DNA of 64,000 nucleotides, from NCBI RefSeq assembly GCF_965139615.1, contig NZ_CBCSIQ010000002.1:230134-294133 (forward strand), written 5' to 3'. Below are positions 55,773 to 64,000 of this stretch, piece by piece. Under the pieces are notes generated by a model. It did no database searches, was not told the origin of the DNA, and worked only from the letters and a program-made list of their open reading frames with translations. The stretch's first letter is position 1; the number at the start of each line of letters is the position of its first letter. The stretch is from Kerstersia similis. GTDB taxonomy: Bacteria > Pseudomonadota > Gammaproteobacteria > Burkholderiales > Burkholderiaceae_B. The position numbers and the translations under genes were made by a program.

Positions 55773-57170
55773 ATGCAAGACACACAGGCAGGACACGAAC
55801 TCAGGCGCGGCCTGAGCAACCGCCACATTCAGCTGATCGCGCTGGGCGGTGCCATTGGCACCGGGCTGTTTCTGGGCATCGCCCAAACCATCCAGCTCGC
55901 CGGACCCGGCGTCTTGCTGGGCTATGCCATCGCCGGCTTCATAGGTTTTCTGATTCTGCGCCAACTGGCGGAAATGGTCGTAGAAGAGCCTGTTGCCGGT
56001 TCGTTCAGTCACTTTGCCTATAAGTATTTCAGTCCGTTCATGGGCTATCTGTCGGGCTGGAATTATTGGGTGCTCTACGTGCTGGTCGGCATGGCCGAAC
56101 TGACGGCAGCCGGGCTCTATATGCATTACTGGTTCCCCGATATCCCCACCTGGGTATCCGCGCTGGGCTTTTTCGTTCTGATCAATGCCATCAACCTCAG
56201 CAGCGTCAAATCCTTTGGCGAAACGGAATTCTGGTTCTCCATCATCAAGGTGGCGGCCATTGTCAGCATGATCGTATTCGGCCTGTATCTGCTGGGCTCC
56301 GGCAAGGCTGGCCCAGAGGCCGGCGTCTCCAACCTGTGGAACAACGGCTTTCTGCCCAACGGCCTGGGCGGCCTGGCGCTGGCCATGGCCGGTATCATGT
56401 TCTCCTTCGGCGGCCTGGAGCTGATAGGCATCACCGCCGCCGAGGCAGACAATCCTCGCCAAAGCATCCCGCGCGCCACCAATCAGGTGATCTACCGCAT
56501 CCTGATTTTCTATATCGGCGCACTGGCCGTGCTGCTGTCGCTCTACCCCTGGGAAAAGGTCGTTACCGGCGGCAGCCCCTTCGTGCTGATTTTCCATGAG
56601 CTCGACAGCAAACTGGTCGCCCATGTGCTCAACGTCGTGGTGCTGACCGCCGCGTTGTCGGTCTATAACAGCGGGGTCTATTGCAATAGCCGCATGCTGT
56701 ACGGCCTGGCCAAGCAAGGCAATGCCCCCAAGGTACTGACCCATATCAACCGACGCGGCATTCCCACCTTCGCCCTGGGCGCATCCGCTGCCGCCACTGC
56801 GCTCTGCGTCGTGATCAACTATTTCATGCCGGGCCGCGCCTTTGAATTGCTGATGAGCCTGGTGGTTTCAGCGCTGGTCATCAACTGGGCCATGATCAGC
56901 CTGACACACCTGCGCTTTCGCCGTACCAAACAGCGCGAAGGCCATGTCACCGGCTTCCGCAGCATCGGCTATCCGTTCACGAACTATTTCTGCATCCTGT
57001 TCCTGGCCGGCATTCTGGTCGTGATGTACCTGACGCCGGGGCTGCGCCTGTCCGTCTATCTGATCCCGTGCTGGCTTCTGGCCCTCGCTATCGGCTATCG
57101 TTTTCGTCGTAGCGATGCGATTGCACTCCCCGGCACCAGTATCGCAAACGCCAGCGTTCCGGTACGCTGA
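55773..57170 (+). CDS. aroP: Aromatic amino acid permease, AroP/PheP family
   Basis: 465 residues from ATG at 55773, with AGGAG 7 bases upstream. Twelve membrane helices of the APC amino acid transporter family: LSNRHIQLIALGGAIGTGLFLGIA, SFSHFAYKYFSPFMGYLSGWNYWVLYVLVGMAELTAAG, MFSFGGLELIGITAAEADNPRQSIPRATNQVIYRILIFYIGAL and YNSGVYCNSRMLYGLAKQGNAP. It takes up Phe, Tyr or Trp with protons. Placed between ipdC and tyrB, it supplies substrate to that route. Confidence 0.9.
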   Translation: MQDTQAGHELRRGLSNRHIQLIALGGAIGTGLFLGIAQTIQLAGPGVLLGYAIAGFIGFLILRQLAEMVVEEPVAGSFSHFAYKYFSPFMGYLSGWNYWVLYVLVGMAELTAAGLYMHYWFPDIPTWVSALGFFVLINAINLSSVKSFGETEFWFSIIKVAAIVSMIVFGLYLLGSGKAGPEAGVSNLWNNGFLPNGLGGLALAMAGIMFSFGGLELIGITAAEADNPRQSIPRATNQVIYRILIFYIGALAVLLSLYPWEKVVTGGSPFVLIFHELDSKLVAHVLNVVVLTAALSVYNSGVYCNSRMLYGLAKQGNAPKVLTHINRRGIPTFALGASAAATALCVVINYFMPGRAFELLMSLVVSALVINWAMISLTHLRFRRTKQREGHVTGFRSIGYPFTNYFCILFLAGILVVMYLTPGLRLSVYLIPCWLLALAIGYRFRRSDAIALPGTSIANASVPVR

Positions 57171-57215
57171 TAGCCGTGAAGCATGAAATAACCCATCCGT
57201 CAGGAAGATATCGCA

Positions 57216-58406
57216 ATGTTTGAACATATCCCGCCCTACCCCGGCGACCCGATTCTTACCCTCAACGAAGAGTTCCAGAAAGACCCGCGCCAGGACAAAG
57301 TGAACCTGAGCATCGGGATCTACCTGGATGACAATGGCCGCCTGCCCGTCATGGCTGCCGTGCGCGCCGCCGAAGAAGCGATTGGCGCAACGTCGGTACC
57401 CAAGCCTTATCTGCCCATGACCGGCAGCCCGGCCTATACCAGTGCGGTACAGGAACTGATATTCGGCAGTGTCGTCCCCAATGTTGCTACGGCGCAAACC
57501 CTGGGCGGCTCGGGTGCGCTGAAAGTCGGCGCCGATTTCATCCGGCGCTACTTCCCGGACTCGCAAGTCTGGCTGAGCGACCCCAGCTGGGAAAACCACC
57601 GCTTCATCTTCGAGCGCGCGGGCTTCACGGTCAATACCTATCCGTACTACGACGCTGAAACCGGCAGCCTGAAATTCGACGCCATGCTGGCGGCGATCCG
57701 TGAGTTGCCTGCCAAGAGCGTGCTGTTGTTGCATGCCTGCTGCCACAACCCCACGGGCGTCGATCTGAACGAAGCGCAGTGGCTGGCGGTGCTGGACGCT
57801 GTCGAAGAGCGCGGCCTGCTGCCCTTCGTGGATATGGCTTATCAGGGGTTCGGCGCCGGTATCGAAGATGATGCTTTCGCGATCCGTGAAATGCTGCGCC
57901 GCAATATTCCTGCTTTCATCGCCAATTCGTTCTCGAAGAACTTCTCGCTCTACGGCGAGCGTTGCGGTGGCCTGTCGCTGATCTGCGAAGACCAGAATGC
58001 TGCCCAGCGCGTCCTGGGCCAGCTGGCCAGTGTCGTACGCTCCAATTACAGTTCGCCTCCGGTACACGGTGCAACCGTGATTACCCAGGTACTGAACACG
58101 CCGGAACTGCGGGCGCAGTGGGAAGCACAGCTCACCACCATGCGTGAACGCATGGTGGCCATGCGCGCCACGCTGTTCCAGCTGCTGAGCGAAAAGGTCA
58201 GCAACAGCCACCTGGACCGCTACATCCAGCAACGCGGGATGTTCACCTACACCGGCCTGAGTGCCGAACAGGTAGATAGCCTGCGCCATGAGCACGGTGT
58301 TTACATCCTGCGTTCGGGCCGCATGTGCGTGGCCGGCCTGAATGAATCCAACGTTGGCCGTGTGGCGGAAGCCGTCACGAAGGTGATGCAGCAAGCGCTG
58401 GTCTGA
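57216..58406 (+). CDS. tyrB: Aromatic amino acid (Tyr/Asp-type) aminotransferase
   Basis: 396 residues of the class I, subgroup I-alpha aminotransferases. Motifs are YLPMTGSPAYTSAVQEL, LLHACCHNPTGVDL, the PLP-binding Lys in SFSKNFSLYGERCGGLS and SNYSSPPVHGA; Arg residues for dicarboxylate binding are in VLRSGRMCVAGL. AGGAAG lies 9 bases before the ATG. It converts Phe/Tyr/Trp to the 2-oxo acids that IpdC would use. Distinguishing TyrB from AspC specificity needs assay; the operon context supports aromatic substrates. Confidence 0.93.
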   Translation: MFEHIPPYPGDPILTLNEEFQKDPRQDKVNLSIGIYLDDNGRLPVMAAVRAAEEAIGATSVPKPYLPMTGSPAYTSAVQELIFGSVVPNVATAQTLGGSGALKVGADFIRRYFPDSQVWLSDPSWENHRFIFERAGFTVNTYPYYDAETGSLKFDAMLAAIRELPAKSVLLLHACCHNPTGVDLNEAQWLAVLDAVEERGLLPFVDMAYQGFGAGIEDDAFAIREMLRRNIPAFIANSFSKNFSLYGERCGGLSLICEDQNAAQRVLGQLASVVRSNYSSPPVHGATVITQVLNTPELRAQWEAQLTTMRERMVAMRATLFQLLSEKVSNSHLDRYIQQRGMFTYTGLSAEQVDSLRHEHGVYILRSGRMCVAGLNESNVGRVAEAVTKVMQQALV

Positions 58407-58649
58407 GGCCAGCCTTCACGGGTTCCAGCCTGCATCCGCAGGCGGAACCTGGTCGCAATGACTTTTGCGGCATCGCACAAAATCACTCACCGAATCGGGC
58501 CGGAACTGTTACCATTTCCGAATCCATTGGCGTCACACAATAAAAACGCGCCAGGGATCTGCCTCTCCCTCACCAGGAGCTTCCAGGCAGTTTGCCCGGT
58601 ATCATTGAATGGTACCGGACATCCCCACACGATCCGGAGAGACCCAAGA

Positions 58650-61490
58650 GTGAAGCCACACCACGCGACAAGCACCGAACCGCCTGCCGGTTCTTCCGCA
58701 CGCCAGGACATCCGCCTGCTGGGACGCCTGCTGGGCGAAACCATCAGGGAATGCGAAGGCAAACCCGTCTATGACCTGGTGGAAACGCTGCGCCGCGCTG
58801 CCGTCAAATTCCGTCGCGAAGGCAGCAAGCGTGAACGCGATATTCTGGAAGAACGCATCAGTGCGCTCAAAGGCGAACAGGCGACTGCCGTTGCCCGCGC
58901 CTTCAGCTACTTTCTGCAGCTTTCCAATATTGCGGAAGACAAGGAACAGAACCAGACCCAGCGTGAACAGGCGCGTGAAGGCACGGTGCCCGGCAGCCTG
59001 GCGCATACGCTGGCAGAGCTGCTGGACAACGGCCAGACCCGCCGCCAGCTGCTGCATTACCTGGAACAGGCCGACATCGTGCCAGTGCTGACGGCACACC
59101 CGACGGAAGTGCAACGCAAGAGCACGCTGGACCTGCACCACGAAATCGCCCACCTGCTGGCTTCCCCCGAATATGGCGACAACGAGGTCGAAGACCGCCT
59201 GGTCGCGCAGATCGTTACCTTGTGGCAGACCCGCATGCTGCGACGCCAGAAGCTGACCGTGCTGGACGAAATCGACAATGCCCTGGTGTATTACGACCGC
59301 ACCTTCCTGAAGGTGGTGCCGCGATTGCACCAGGACGTCGCGCGCCAGCTGGCCGCAGGCAAGCCCGGCCGCCTGGGCCGTCCGCTGCCATTGCTGCCTG
59401 CCTTCCTGCGCATGGGCAGCTGGATCGGCGGCGATCGTGACGGCAACCCCAATGTCGATGCGGAAACGCTGGAACAGGCCTTGCTGCGTCAGTCCACGCT
59501 GGTGCTGCGTCACTACCTGGATGAAGTACGTCACCTGGGCATGGAGCTTTCGCAAGCCCAGTCCCTGTGCCACCCCAGCAGGGATCTGCTGGCCCTGTCT
59601 GCGATCAGCCGCGACCCGTCCTCGCACCGCGAAGATGAACCCTATCGCCGCGCCTGTATCCATATCTATGCACGCCTGGCTGCGACCGCGCGCGAACTGA
59701 CCGGCCGCGAACTGGCCGAACGGCCCAGCTATCCCGCGGCGCCTTATGCGGATACGGCTGAATTCGCGGCAGACTTGCGCTGCATTGGCGCCTCCCTGGA
59801 GGAAGACCATGGCGCGCTGGTCGCCCAAGGACGCCTGGGTGCGCTGGAACAAGCCGTGGAAATCTTTGGCTTCCATCTGGCAACGGTCGATCTGCGCCAG
59901 AGCTCTGACGTGCATGAGCGCGTCCTGACCGAACTGTTCACCGCCGCCGGCGTCATGCACGACGGGCAGCCGCTGCAATATCAACGCCTGGACGAAAACA
60001 CGAAAATCGCCGTCCTGCGAGCGGAATTGCGCCAGGCACGGCCTCTGGTCTCGCCGTGGATGGAATACTCGGAAGAAACCCGCAAGGAGCTGGCCATCCT
60101 GCGCATGGCTGCCAGCTGCCGCGCGCGCTTTGGCAAGCGCGCCGTCATGCAGGCCATTGTGTCCCACACCGAATCGCTCAGCGATTTGCTGGAAGTACTG
60201 GTGCTACAACAGGAAGCCGGACTGGTCGCACCAGCGCTGTCGGCCGATAGCGGTGACAGTGGCGGCCTGATGGTCGTACCGCTCTTTGAAACCATTCCCG
60301 ACTTGCAGCGCGGCCCCGAAATCATGGCCGGCTGGCTGGATATCCCGGAAGTCGCTGCGCGGGTGCGCCAGGTGCAGGACGATGTACAGGAAGTCATGCT
60401 GGGCTATTCCGACAGCAACAAGGACGGGGGCTATCTGACCTCGAACTGGTCGCTGTATCTGGCTGAACGCGAGCTGGTACGCGTGTTCGACAAACGACGC
60501 GTTCACCTGCGGCTGTTCCACGGGCGCGGCGGCTCCGTCGGCCGTGGCGGCGGCTCGACGCGCGACGCCATCCTGGCCCAGCCTCCCGGCACAGTGGGTG
60601 GCCGCATGCGACTGACGGAACAGGGTGAAGTCATCCAGGCCAAGTACAAAAATCCGGAAGTCGGCCGCCGCCATCTGGAACAGATCGTCGGCGCCACGCT
60701 GCAAACCAGCCTGCGCCCCGCCAAGGCCGCCAACCAGGCAGAAGATGAACTGGTCGCGCGCCATGGTGCCGCGCTGGCGGCCTTGTCCACCGTCGCGGAG
60801 CGCAGCTATCGTGAACTGGTCTATGAAACGCCGGGGTTTGCCGACTACTTCTTTACCGCGACGCCCATCCGCGAGATTCCCGGCCTGAACATCGGTTCGC
60901 GGCCCTCCTCGCGCAAGGCGACCCAGCGTATCGAAGATTTGCGTGCCATTCCCTGGAGCTTTTCCTGGGCCCAGTGCCGCCTGCCGCTGACGGGCTGGTA
61001 TGGCGTGGGCAGTGCGCTGCACGCTTATGTCGAACAAGGTGCGCAGGGCAGCCCGGCCACGCCGGCCGCACGCCTGGCGCAATTGCGCGACATGGCGCGC
61101 ACCTGGCCGTTCTTTGCGACGCTGCTCTCCAATATGGAGCAGGTGCTGGCCAAGACGGATCTGGATATCGCACGGCGTTATGCCGATCTGGTCGAAGATC
61201 GTAAACTGCGCGATACCATCTTCGGACAAATCGCCCGTGAATATGAACTGACCCTGCAAATGTTCGAGAAAGTCACCGGACGCCAGTTGCTCGCCACTGC
61301 GCCTGACCTGGAAGCCTCGCTGGCAGCGCGTTTCGCCTATATCGACCCGTTGAACCATCTTCAGGTCGAACTGCTGCGCCGGCTGCGTGCTGGCGGCAGC
61401 AAGGCTGGCGGCAAGGCCGTGGAACGCAATCAGCGCGCCATCCATATGACGATCAACGGCATTGCCTCGGGTCTGCGCAACTCGGGCTGA
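58650..61490 (+). CDS. ppc: Phosphoenolpyruvate carboxylase
   Basis: 946 residues from a GTG start at 58650 (V-KPHHATSTEPP), with GGAGAG 8 bases upstream; the open frame back to 58458 looks non-coding. Catalytic His 150 is in LTAHPTEVQRKS. The signature GYSDSNKDGGYLTSNW has the Lys near 591, and the mobile loop FHGRGGSVGRGGG follows. The C-terminus RNQRAIHMTINGIASGLRNSG is the usual one. It makes oxaloacetate from PEP and bicarbonate to refill the TCA cycle. It is downstream of tyrB but with its own likely promoter in the 243-base gap. Confidence 0.97.
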   Translation: MKPHHATSTEPPAGSSARQDIRLLGRLLGETIRECEGKPVYDLVETLRRAAVKFRREGSKRERDILEERISALKGEQATAVARAFSYFLQLSNIAEDKEQNQTQREQAREGTVPGSLAHTLAELLDNGQTRRQLLHYLEQADIVPVLTAHPTEVQRKSTLDLHHEIAHLLASPEYGDNEVEDRLVAQIVTLWQTRMLRRQKLTVLDEIDNALVYYDRTFLKVVPRLHQDVARQLAAGKPGRLGRPLPLLPAFLRMGSWIGGDRDGNPNVDAETLEQALLRQSTLVLRHYLDEVRHLGMELSQAQSLCHPSRDLLALSAISRDPSSHREDEPYRRACIHIYARLAATARELTGRELAERPSYPAAPYADTAEFAADLRCIGASLEEDHGALVAQGRLGALEQAVEIFGFHLATVDLRQSSDVHERVLTELFTAAGVMHDGQPLQYQRLDENTKIAVLRAELRQARPLVSPWMEYSEETRKELAILRMAASCRARFGKRAVMQAIVSHTESLSDLLEVLVLQQEAGLVAPALSADSGDSGGLMVVPLFETIPDLQRGPEIMAGWLDIPEVAARVRQVQDDVQEVMLGYSDSNKDGGYLTSNWSLYLAERELVRVFDKRRVHLRLFHGRGGSVGRGGGSTRDAILAQPPGTVGGRMRLTEQGEVIQAKYKNPEVGRRHLEQIVGATLQTSLRPAKAANQAEDELVARHGAALAALSTVAERSYRELVYETPGFADYFFTATPIREIPGLNIGSRPSSRKATQRIEDLRAIPWSFSWAQCRLPLTGWYGVGSALHAYVEQGAQGSPATPAARLAQLRDMARTWPFFATLLSNMEQVLAKTDLDIARRYADLVEDRKLRDTIFGQIAREYELTLQMFEKVTGRQLLATAPDLEASLAARFAYIDPLNHLQVELLRRLRAGGSKAGGKAVERNQRAIHMTINGIASGLRNSG

Positions 61491-61536
61491 TTACTGACCG
61501 CTTCAAGCTGCACCTCCAGGGTTAGAAAGGATCGCC

Positions 61537-63972
61537 ATGCACGCGTTTCGTCCCGCCATCCCGCCGGTCTTGCGTCCGGTGCTGGTTCTGCTGCTCTGCC
61601 TGCTGTTCTGGCTGGGCAGCGGCTTGCCGCTGGCGCAAGGTGCGCGTTCGAGCGCGCCCGAATTTCCCTGGAGTACGCAGCTCACCGATGCCAGAACCCG
61701 CATCGACACGATCAAGGCCCGTCTCCAGGAAACACCGGACGACGAGCAATTGCAGGCGCTGCGCCTGGAGGCCCTGCAGGCTTATCGGCTTGCCAGCGAT
61801 GCCGGCCTCGAAATTGCGCCGACCCTCACCAATCTGCAGGAGCGCCAGCGCGAACTGGGCAGCGCGCCTGAAGGGACGAGTGAGGCAGCCGTCCTGGCTG
61901 GCGAACGCAAACGACTGGATAGCGAAGCCAACAGCCTGGAGGCGCAATCGCGCCTGGCCAGCCTGATCGCGCTGGACGCCACGCAAGCGCTGGAGAGCAT
62001 TGCCACCCATCGCCGTGACCTGTTCAACGCGCGGCTGGGGCAGCGCAGCTACACCATCCTGTCCGCCGCGTTCTGGTCGGATCTTGCCAGTACCACGCCG
62101 CTGGATACCATGCGGTCGCGCGGCCTGCTGGCGGAAACCGGCAGTACCCTGGCCAGCCTGACGGTCTGGCAATGGCTGGGGGCAGCGGTCTGGCTGGTAT
62201 TCATGATTGCGGCGGGCGGCCTCCTGCAACGCCGTTTCTGGCATTACAGCGCCACCCAGGTGCCGCCGGGCCGTTTGCGCCGCGCCGTCCATGGCTGGAC
62301 TCGCGTGCTGCTGGCCGCAGCGGTTCCGATGCTGCTGCTGGAAGGGTTCAACCTGGGCCTGGGCTGGGTATCGCAACCTTCCGGCCCCACCCAGGAATTC
62401 ATCAGGGGAATGATAGGCACGGTGGGCTTCTGCGGCTACATCATCGGCCTGGGCCAAGGGTTGCTGATGCCGCGCCACCCCTCCTGGCGCCTGCTGTCCA
62501 TGCAGGACAGCACCGCACTGGCGCTGCGCCACCTGCCGTTCTGCGCCGCGCTATTCATCGGCCTGAGCTGGCTGGCGGAAAACCTGGCAGCGCTGGCCAG
62601 CGTACGCCTGTCCATCATCATCCTGATTCACAGCCTGGCTGGCCTGGCGCTGATCCTGGTTCTGGGCGGCGTGCTGAAAAAACTGTCGCTGCTGCAGCGG
62701 GCACAGCCAGACAGCGCAAGCTTGAGCGATGCGCCCTGGCTCACGCGCCTGATTGTGCGGCGCCGTGGCCTGGTGCTGGCTGTCGCCTGGATCGCCCTGA
62801 TCTTCAGCCTGGCCAGCCTACTGGTGGGCTATGTCGCCCTGGCGACCTTCATTCTGAAACAGATCATCTGGAGCAGCGTGGTGCTGGGCACCGCCTTCCT
62901 ACTTTCCATCACTGCAACGGATCTTGCACACCTGCCCGTCTTGCAGCGTAACCGGCCCCTGTCCGGCGATGAGCCGGAGGTCGGCGGAGACTCCCCCTTG
63001 CGGCCCTGGATGGTGCTGTTCGGCGGGCTGGTGCAGATGAGCATTGCCCTGTGCGCCCTGCTTTTGTTGTTTGCCCCGTACGGCCAGGGCCCACTGGATA
63101 TCTATGAACACCTGGAGCGCATGCGCGGCAGCCTGTCGATAGGCGACATCCAGCTGCGTCCGGCCGCCATTATCCAGGGCCTGATGCTGCTCATGCTGGG
63201 TATTGCTGCCGTCAAGGCCATGCAACACTGGCTTTCCCACCATTTGCTGCCGGCCACCCGCATGGAGCCCGGCATGCAAGCATCGAGCAGCACGCTGGCA
63301 GGCTATCTGGGCTATGTCGTTGTGGTCGCCACGGCGCTGTCTGCCAGTGGCGTCGGCCTGGAACGCGTCACCTGGATCGCCAGCGCACTGTCGGTCGGTA
63401 TCGGTTTCGGCTTGCAGGCAATCGTGCAGAATTTTGTCTCCGGGCTGATCTTGCTGACCGAGCGCCCGGTGAAAGTCGGAGACTGGGTGTCACTGAGTGG
63501 CGTGGAAGGCGATATCCGCCGCATCAACGTACGGGCGACGGAAATCCAGATGAGCGACCGATCCCGTCTTGTCGTACCGAATTCCGAATTCATCACCAAA
63601 ATCGTCCGCAACGTCACGCCGATCAATGCCTTGGGCCGTGTGCAGATCAAACTGCCGCTGCCGCTGGATACCGATACCGGCAAAGCGCGTGCCATCCTGC
63701 TGGAAGCCTTGGCCCACGAGCCGGCCATTCTGAAAACCCCCAGCCCTGAAGTCTATCTGGACGATATTGCGGCCAGCGGCATGGTTTTCAATGCAGTCGC
63801 CTATGTCTCGTCGCCACGCGGCGCCTATGCGGCCCGCAGCCGGGTATTGTTCGACAGCCTGCGCCGTTTGCGTGAAGCCGGTATTCCGCTCAGCTCGCCT
63901 TCCACCATGCTGCTGGCCTCCGCCAATGGTGTNGCAGCCGCCGCGCCGACCCAGCCAGCATCTGAAAAATAG
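61537..63972 (+). CDS. Large MscS-family mechanosensitive channel with DUF3772-like periplasmic part
   Basis: 811 residues. A signal peptide covers about 1-36 (AQG/A). A periplasmic coiled-coil domain (about 40-200, DUF3772-like: ARTRIDTIKARLQETPDDEQLQALRLEALQ) precedes roughly ten membrane helices. The C-terminal MscS core (about 600-790) has the pore helix ASALSVGIGFGLQAIVQNFVSGLILLTERPVKVGDWV and VVPNSEFITKIVRN. It releases solutes on osmotic downshock. The last residues are Ala/Pro-rich. One ambiguous base at 63933 falls in the third position of GTN, which is Val whatever the base. It is 46 bases after ppc. Confidence 0.92.
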   Translation: MHAFRPAIPPVLRPVLVLLLCLLFWLGSGLPLAQGARSSAPEFPWSTQLTDARTRIDTIKARLQETPDDEQLQALRLEALQAYRLASDAGLEIAPTLTNLQERQRELGSAPEGTSEAAVLAGERKRLDSEANSLEAQSRLASLIALDATQALESIATHRRDLFNARLGQRSYTILSAAFWSDLASTTPLDTMRSRGLLAETGSTLASLTVWQWLGAAVWLVFMIAAGGLLQRRFWHYSATQVPPGRLRRAVHGWTRVLLAAAVPMLLLEGFNLGLGWVSQPSGPTQEFIRGMIGTVGFCGYIIGLGQGLLMPRHPSWRLLSMQDSTALALRHLPFCAALFIGLSWLAENLAALASVRLSIIILIHSLAGLALILVLGGVLKKLSLLQRAQPDSASLSDAPWLTRLIVRRRGLVLAVAWIALIFSLASLLVGYVALATFILKQIIWSSVVLGTAFLLSITATDLAHLPVLQRNRPLSGDEPEVGGDSPLRPWMVLFGGLVQMSIALCALLLLFAPYGQGPLDIYEHLERMRGSLSIGDIQLRPAAIIQGLMLLMLGIAAVKAMQHWLSHHLLPATRMEPGMQASSSTLAGYLGYVVVVATALSASGVGLERVTWIASALSVGIGFGLQAIVQNFVSGLILLTERPVKVGDWVSLSGVEGDIRRINVRATEIQMSDRSRLVVPNSEFITKIVRNVTPINALGRVQIKLPLPLDTDTGKARAILLEALAHEPAILKTPSPEVYLDDIAASGMVFNAVAYVSSPRGAYAARSRVLFDSLRRLREAGIPLSSPSTMLLASANGXAAAAPTQPASEK

Positions 63973-64000
63973 CTGAGTGACTGCCCCCCCTGCCCATTCC

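Noticed and set aside
58458..58649. Longer N-terminus for ppc from ATG 58458
   Set aside because: The 64 extra residues do not resemble PEP carboxylase, and GTG at 58650 has GGAGAG 8 bases upstream.
56868..60167. Two long minus-strand frames (508 and 521 codons) over aroP-tyrB and ppc
   Set aside because: Both are antisense to clearly real enzymes; long shadow frames are expected from GC-rich third-position bias.

Overview
The window looks like a chromosomal segment of a GC-rich betaproteobacterium of the order Burkholderiales, most likely family Alcaligenaceae (Bordetella/Achromobacter relatives). The reasons are the gene content and order: glnD-dsbB, ubiA-proC, livHMGF, recG-oxyR-dps, rph-rdgB-hemW, glnA-ntrB-ntrC, a DctSR/DctPQM locus and a long MscS-type channel with a DUF3772-like periplasmic part. 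The genus cannot be fixed from the sequence alone. No rRNA, tRNA, CRISPR array, insertion sequence or prophage was recognised. Most start codons could be placed by Shine-Dalgarno sequence or by ATGA overlaps.

Layout. Bases 1-4.9 kb are the most accessory part. They hold a truncated AT-rich lipoprotein gene behind a Fur-like box, an unknown protein behind a LexA-like box, a small XRE regulator, and a FepA/BfeA-type catecholate siderophore receptor behind a second Fur-like box. From 5 to 12.2 kb come glnD, dsbB, a divergent Lrp-family regulator/rhtA-type exporter pair, a solitary hemS and cysE. From 12.3 to 20.4 kb lies the branched-chain amino acid ABC transporter. Its permease/ATPase genes livHMGF are separated from the binding-protein gene livK by proC, ubiA and a flavin oxidoreductase gene. 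From 20.7 to 24.2 kb there is a small serine hydrolase and sbp-cysT-cysW (sulfate uptake, with no cysA beside it).

From 24.3 to 30.2 kb follows a stress block: dps, oxyR, recG, ridA, fpr, yqeY. From 30.3 to 34.5 kb is glnA-ntrB-ntrC with a near-consensus sigma-54 promoter and two NtrC-like sites before glnA. With glnD this gives much of the nitrogen-control circuit. Then come hemW, rdgB and rph on one strand, divergent yicC, lysO and an OmpA-like lipoprotein. From 40.4 to 46.7 kb is a C4-dicarboxylate system: sensor kinase DctS, regulator DctR and the divergent TRAP transporter DctPQM. A T4 endonuclease V-type pyrimidine-dimer glycosylase is translationally coupled to dctR, which is the most unexpected gene in the window.

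The right end (46.8-64 kb) has an Asp/Glu racemase, an acyl-CoA synthetase, an orphan FixJ-type regulator after an AT-rich gap, an unknown membrane-anchored protein and an MFS transporter. Next is an Lrp regulator divergent from ipdC-aroP-tyrB, which looks like an aromatic amino acid uptake/transamination/decarboxylation route (indole-3-pyruvate or Ehrlich type). Finally come ppc and the large mechanosensitive channel. No wholly new multi-gene system could be demonstrated. The best candidates for follow-up are the glycosylase-dctR coupling, the ipdC cluster, the LexA-boxed unknown gene and the Fur-boxed lipoprotein cut by the left edge.
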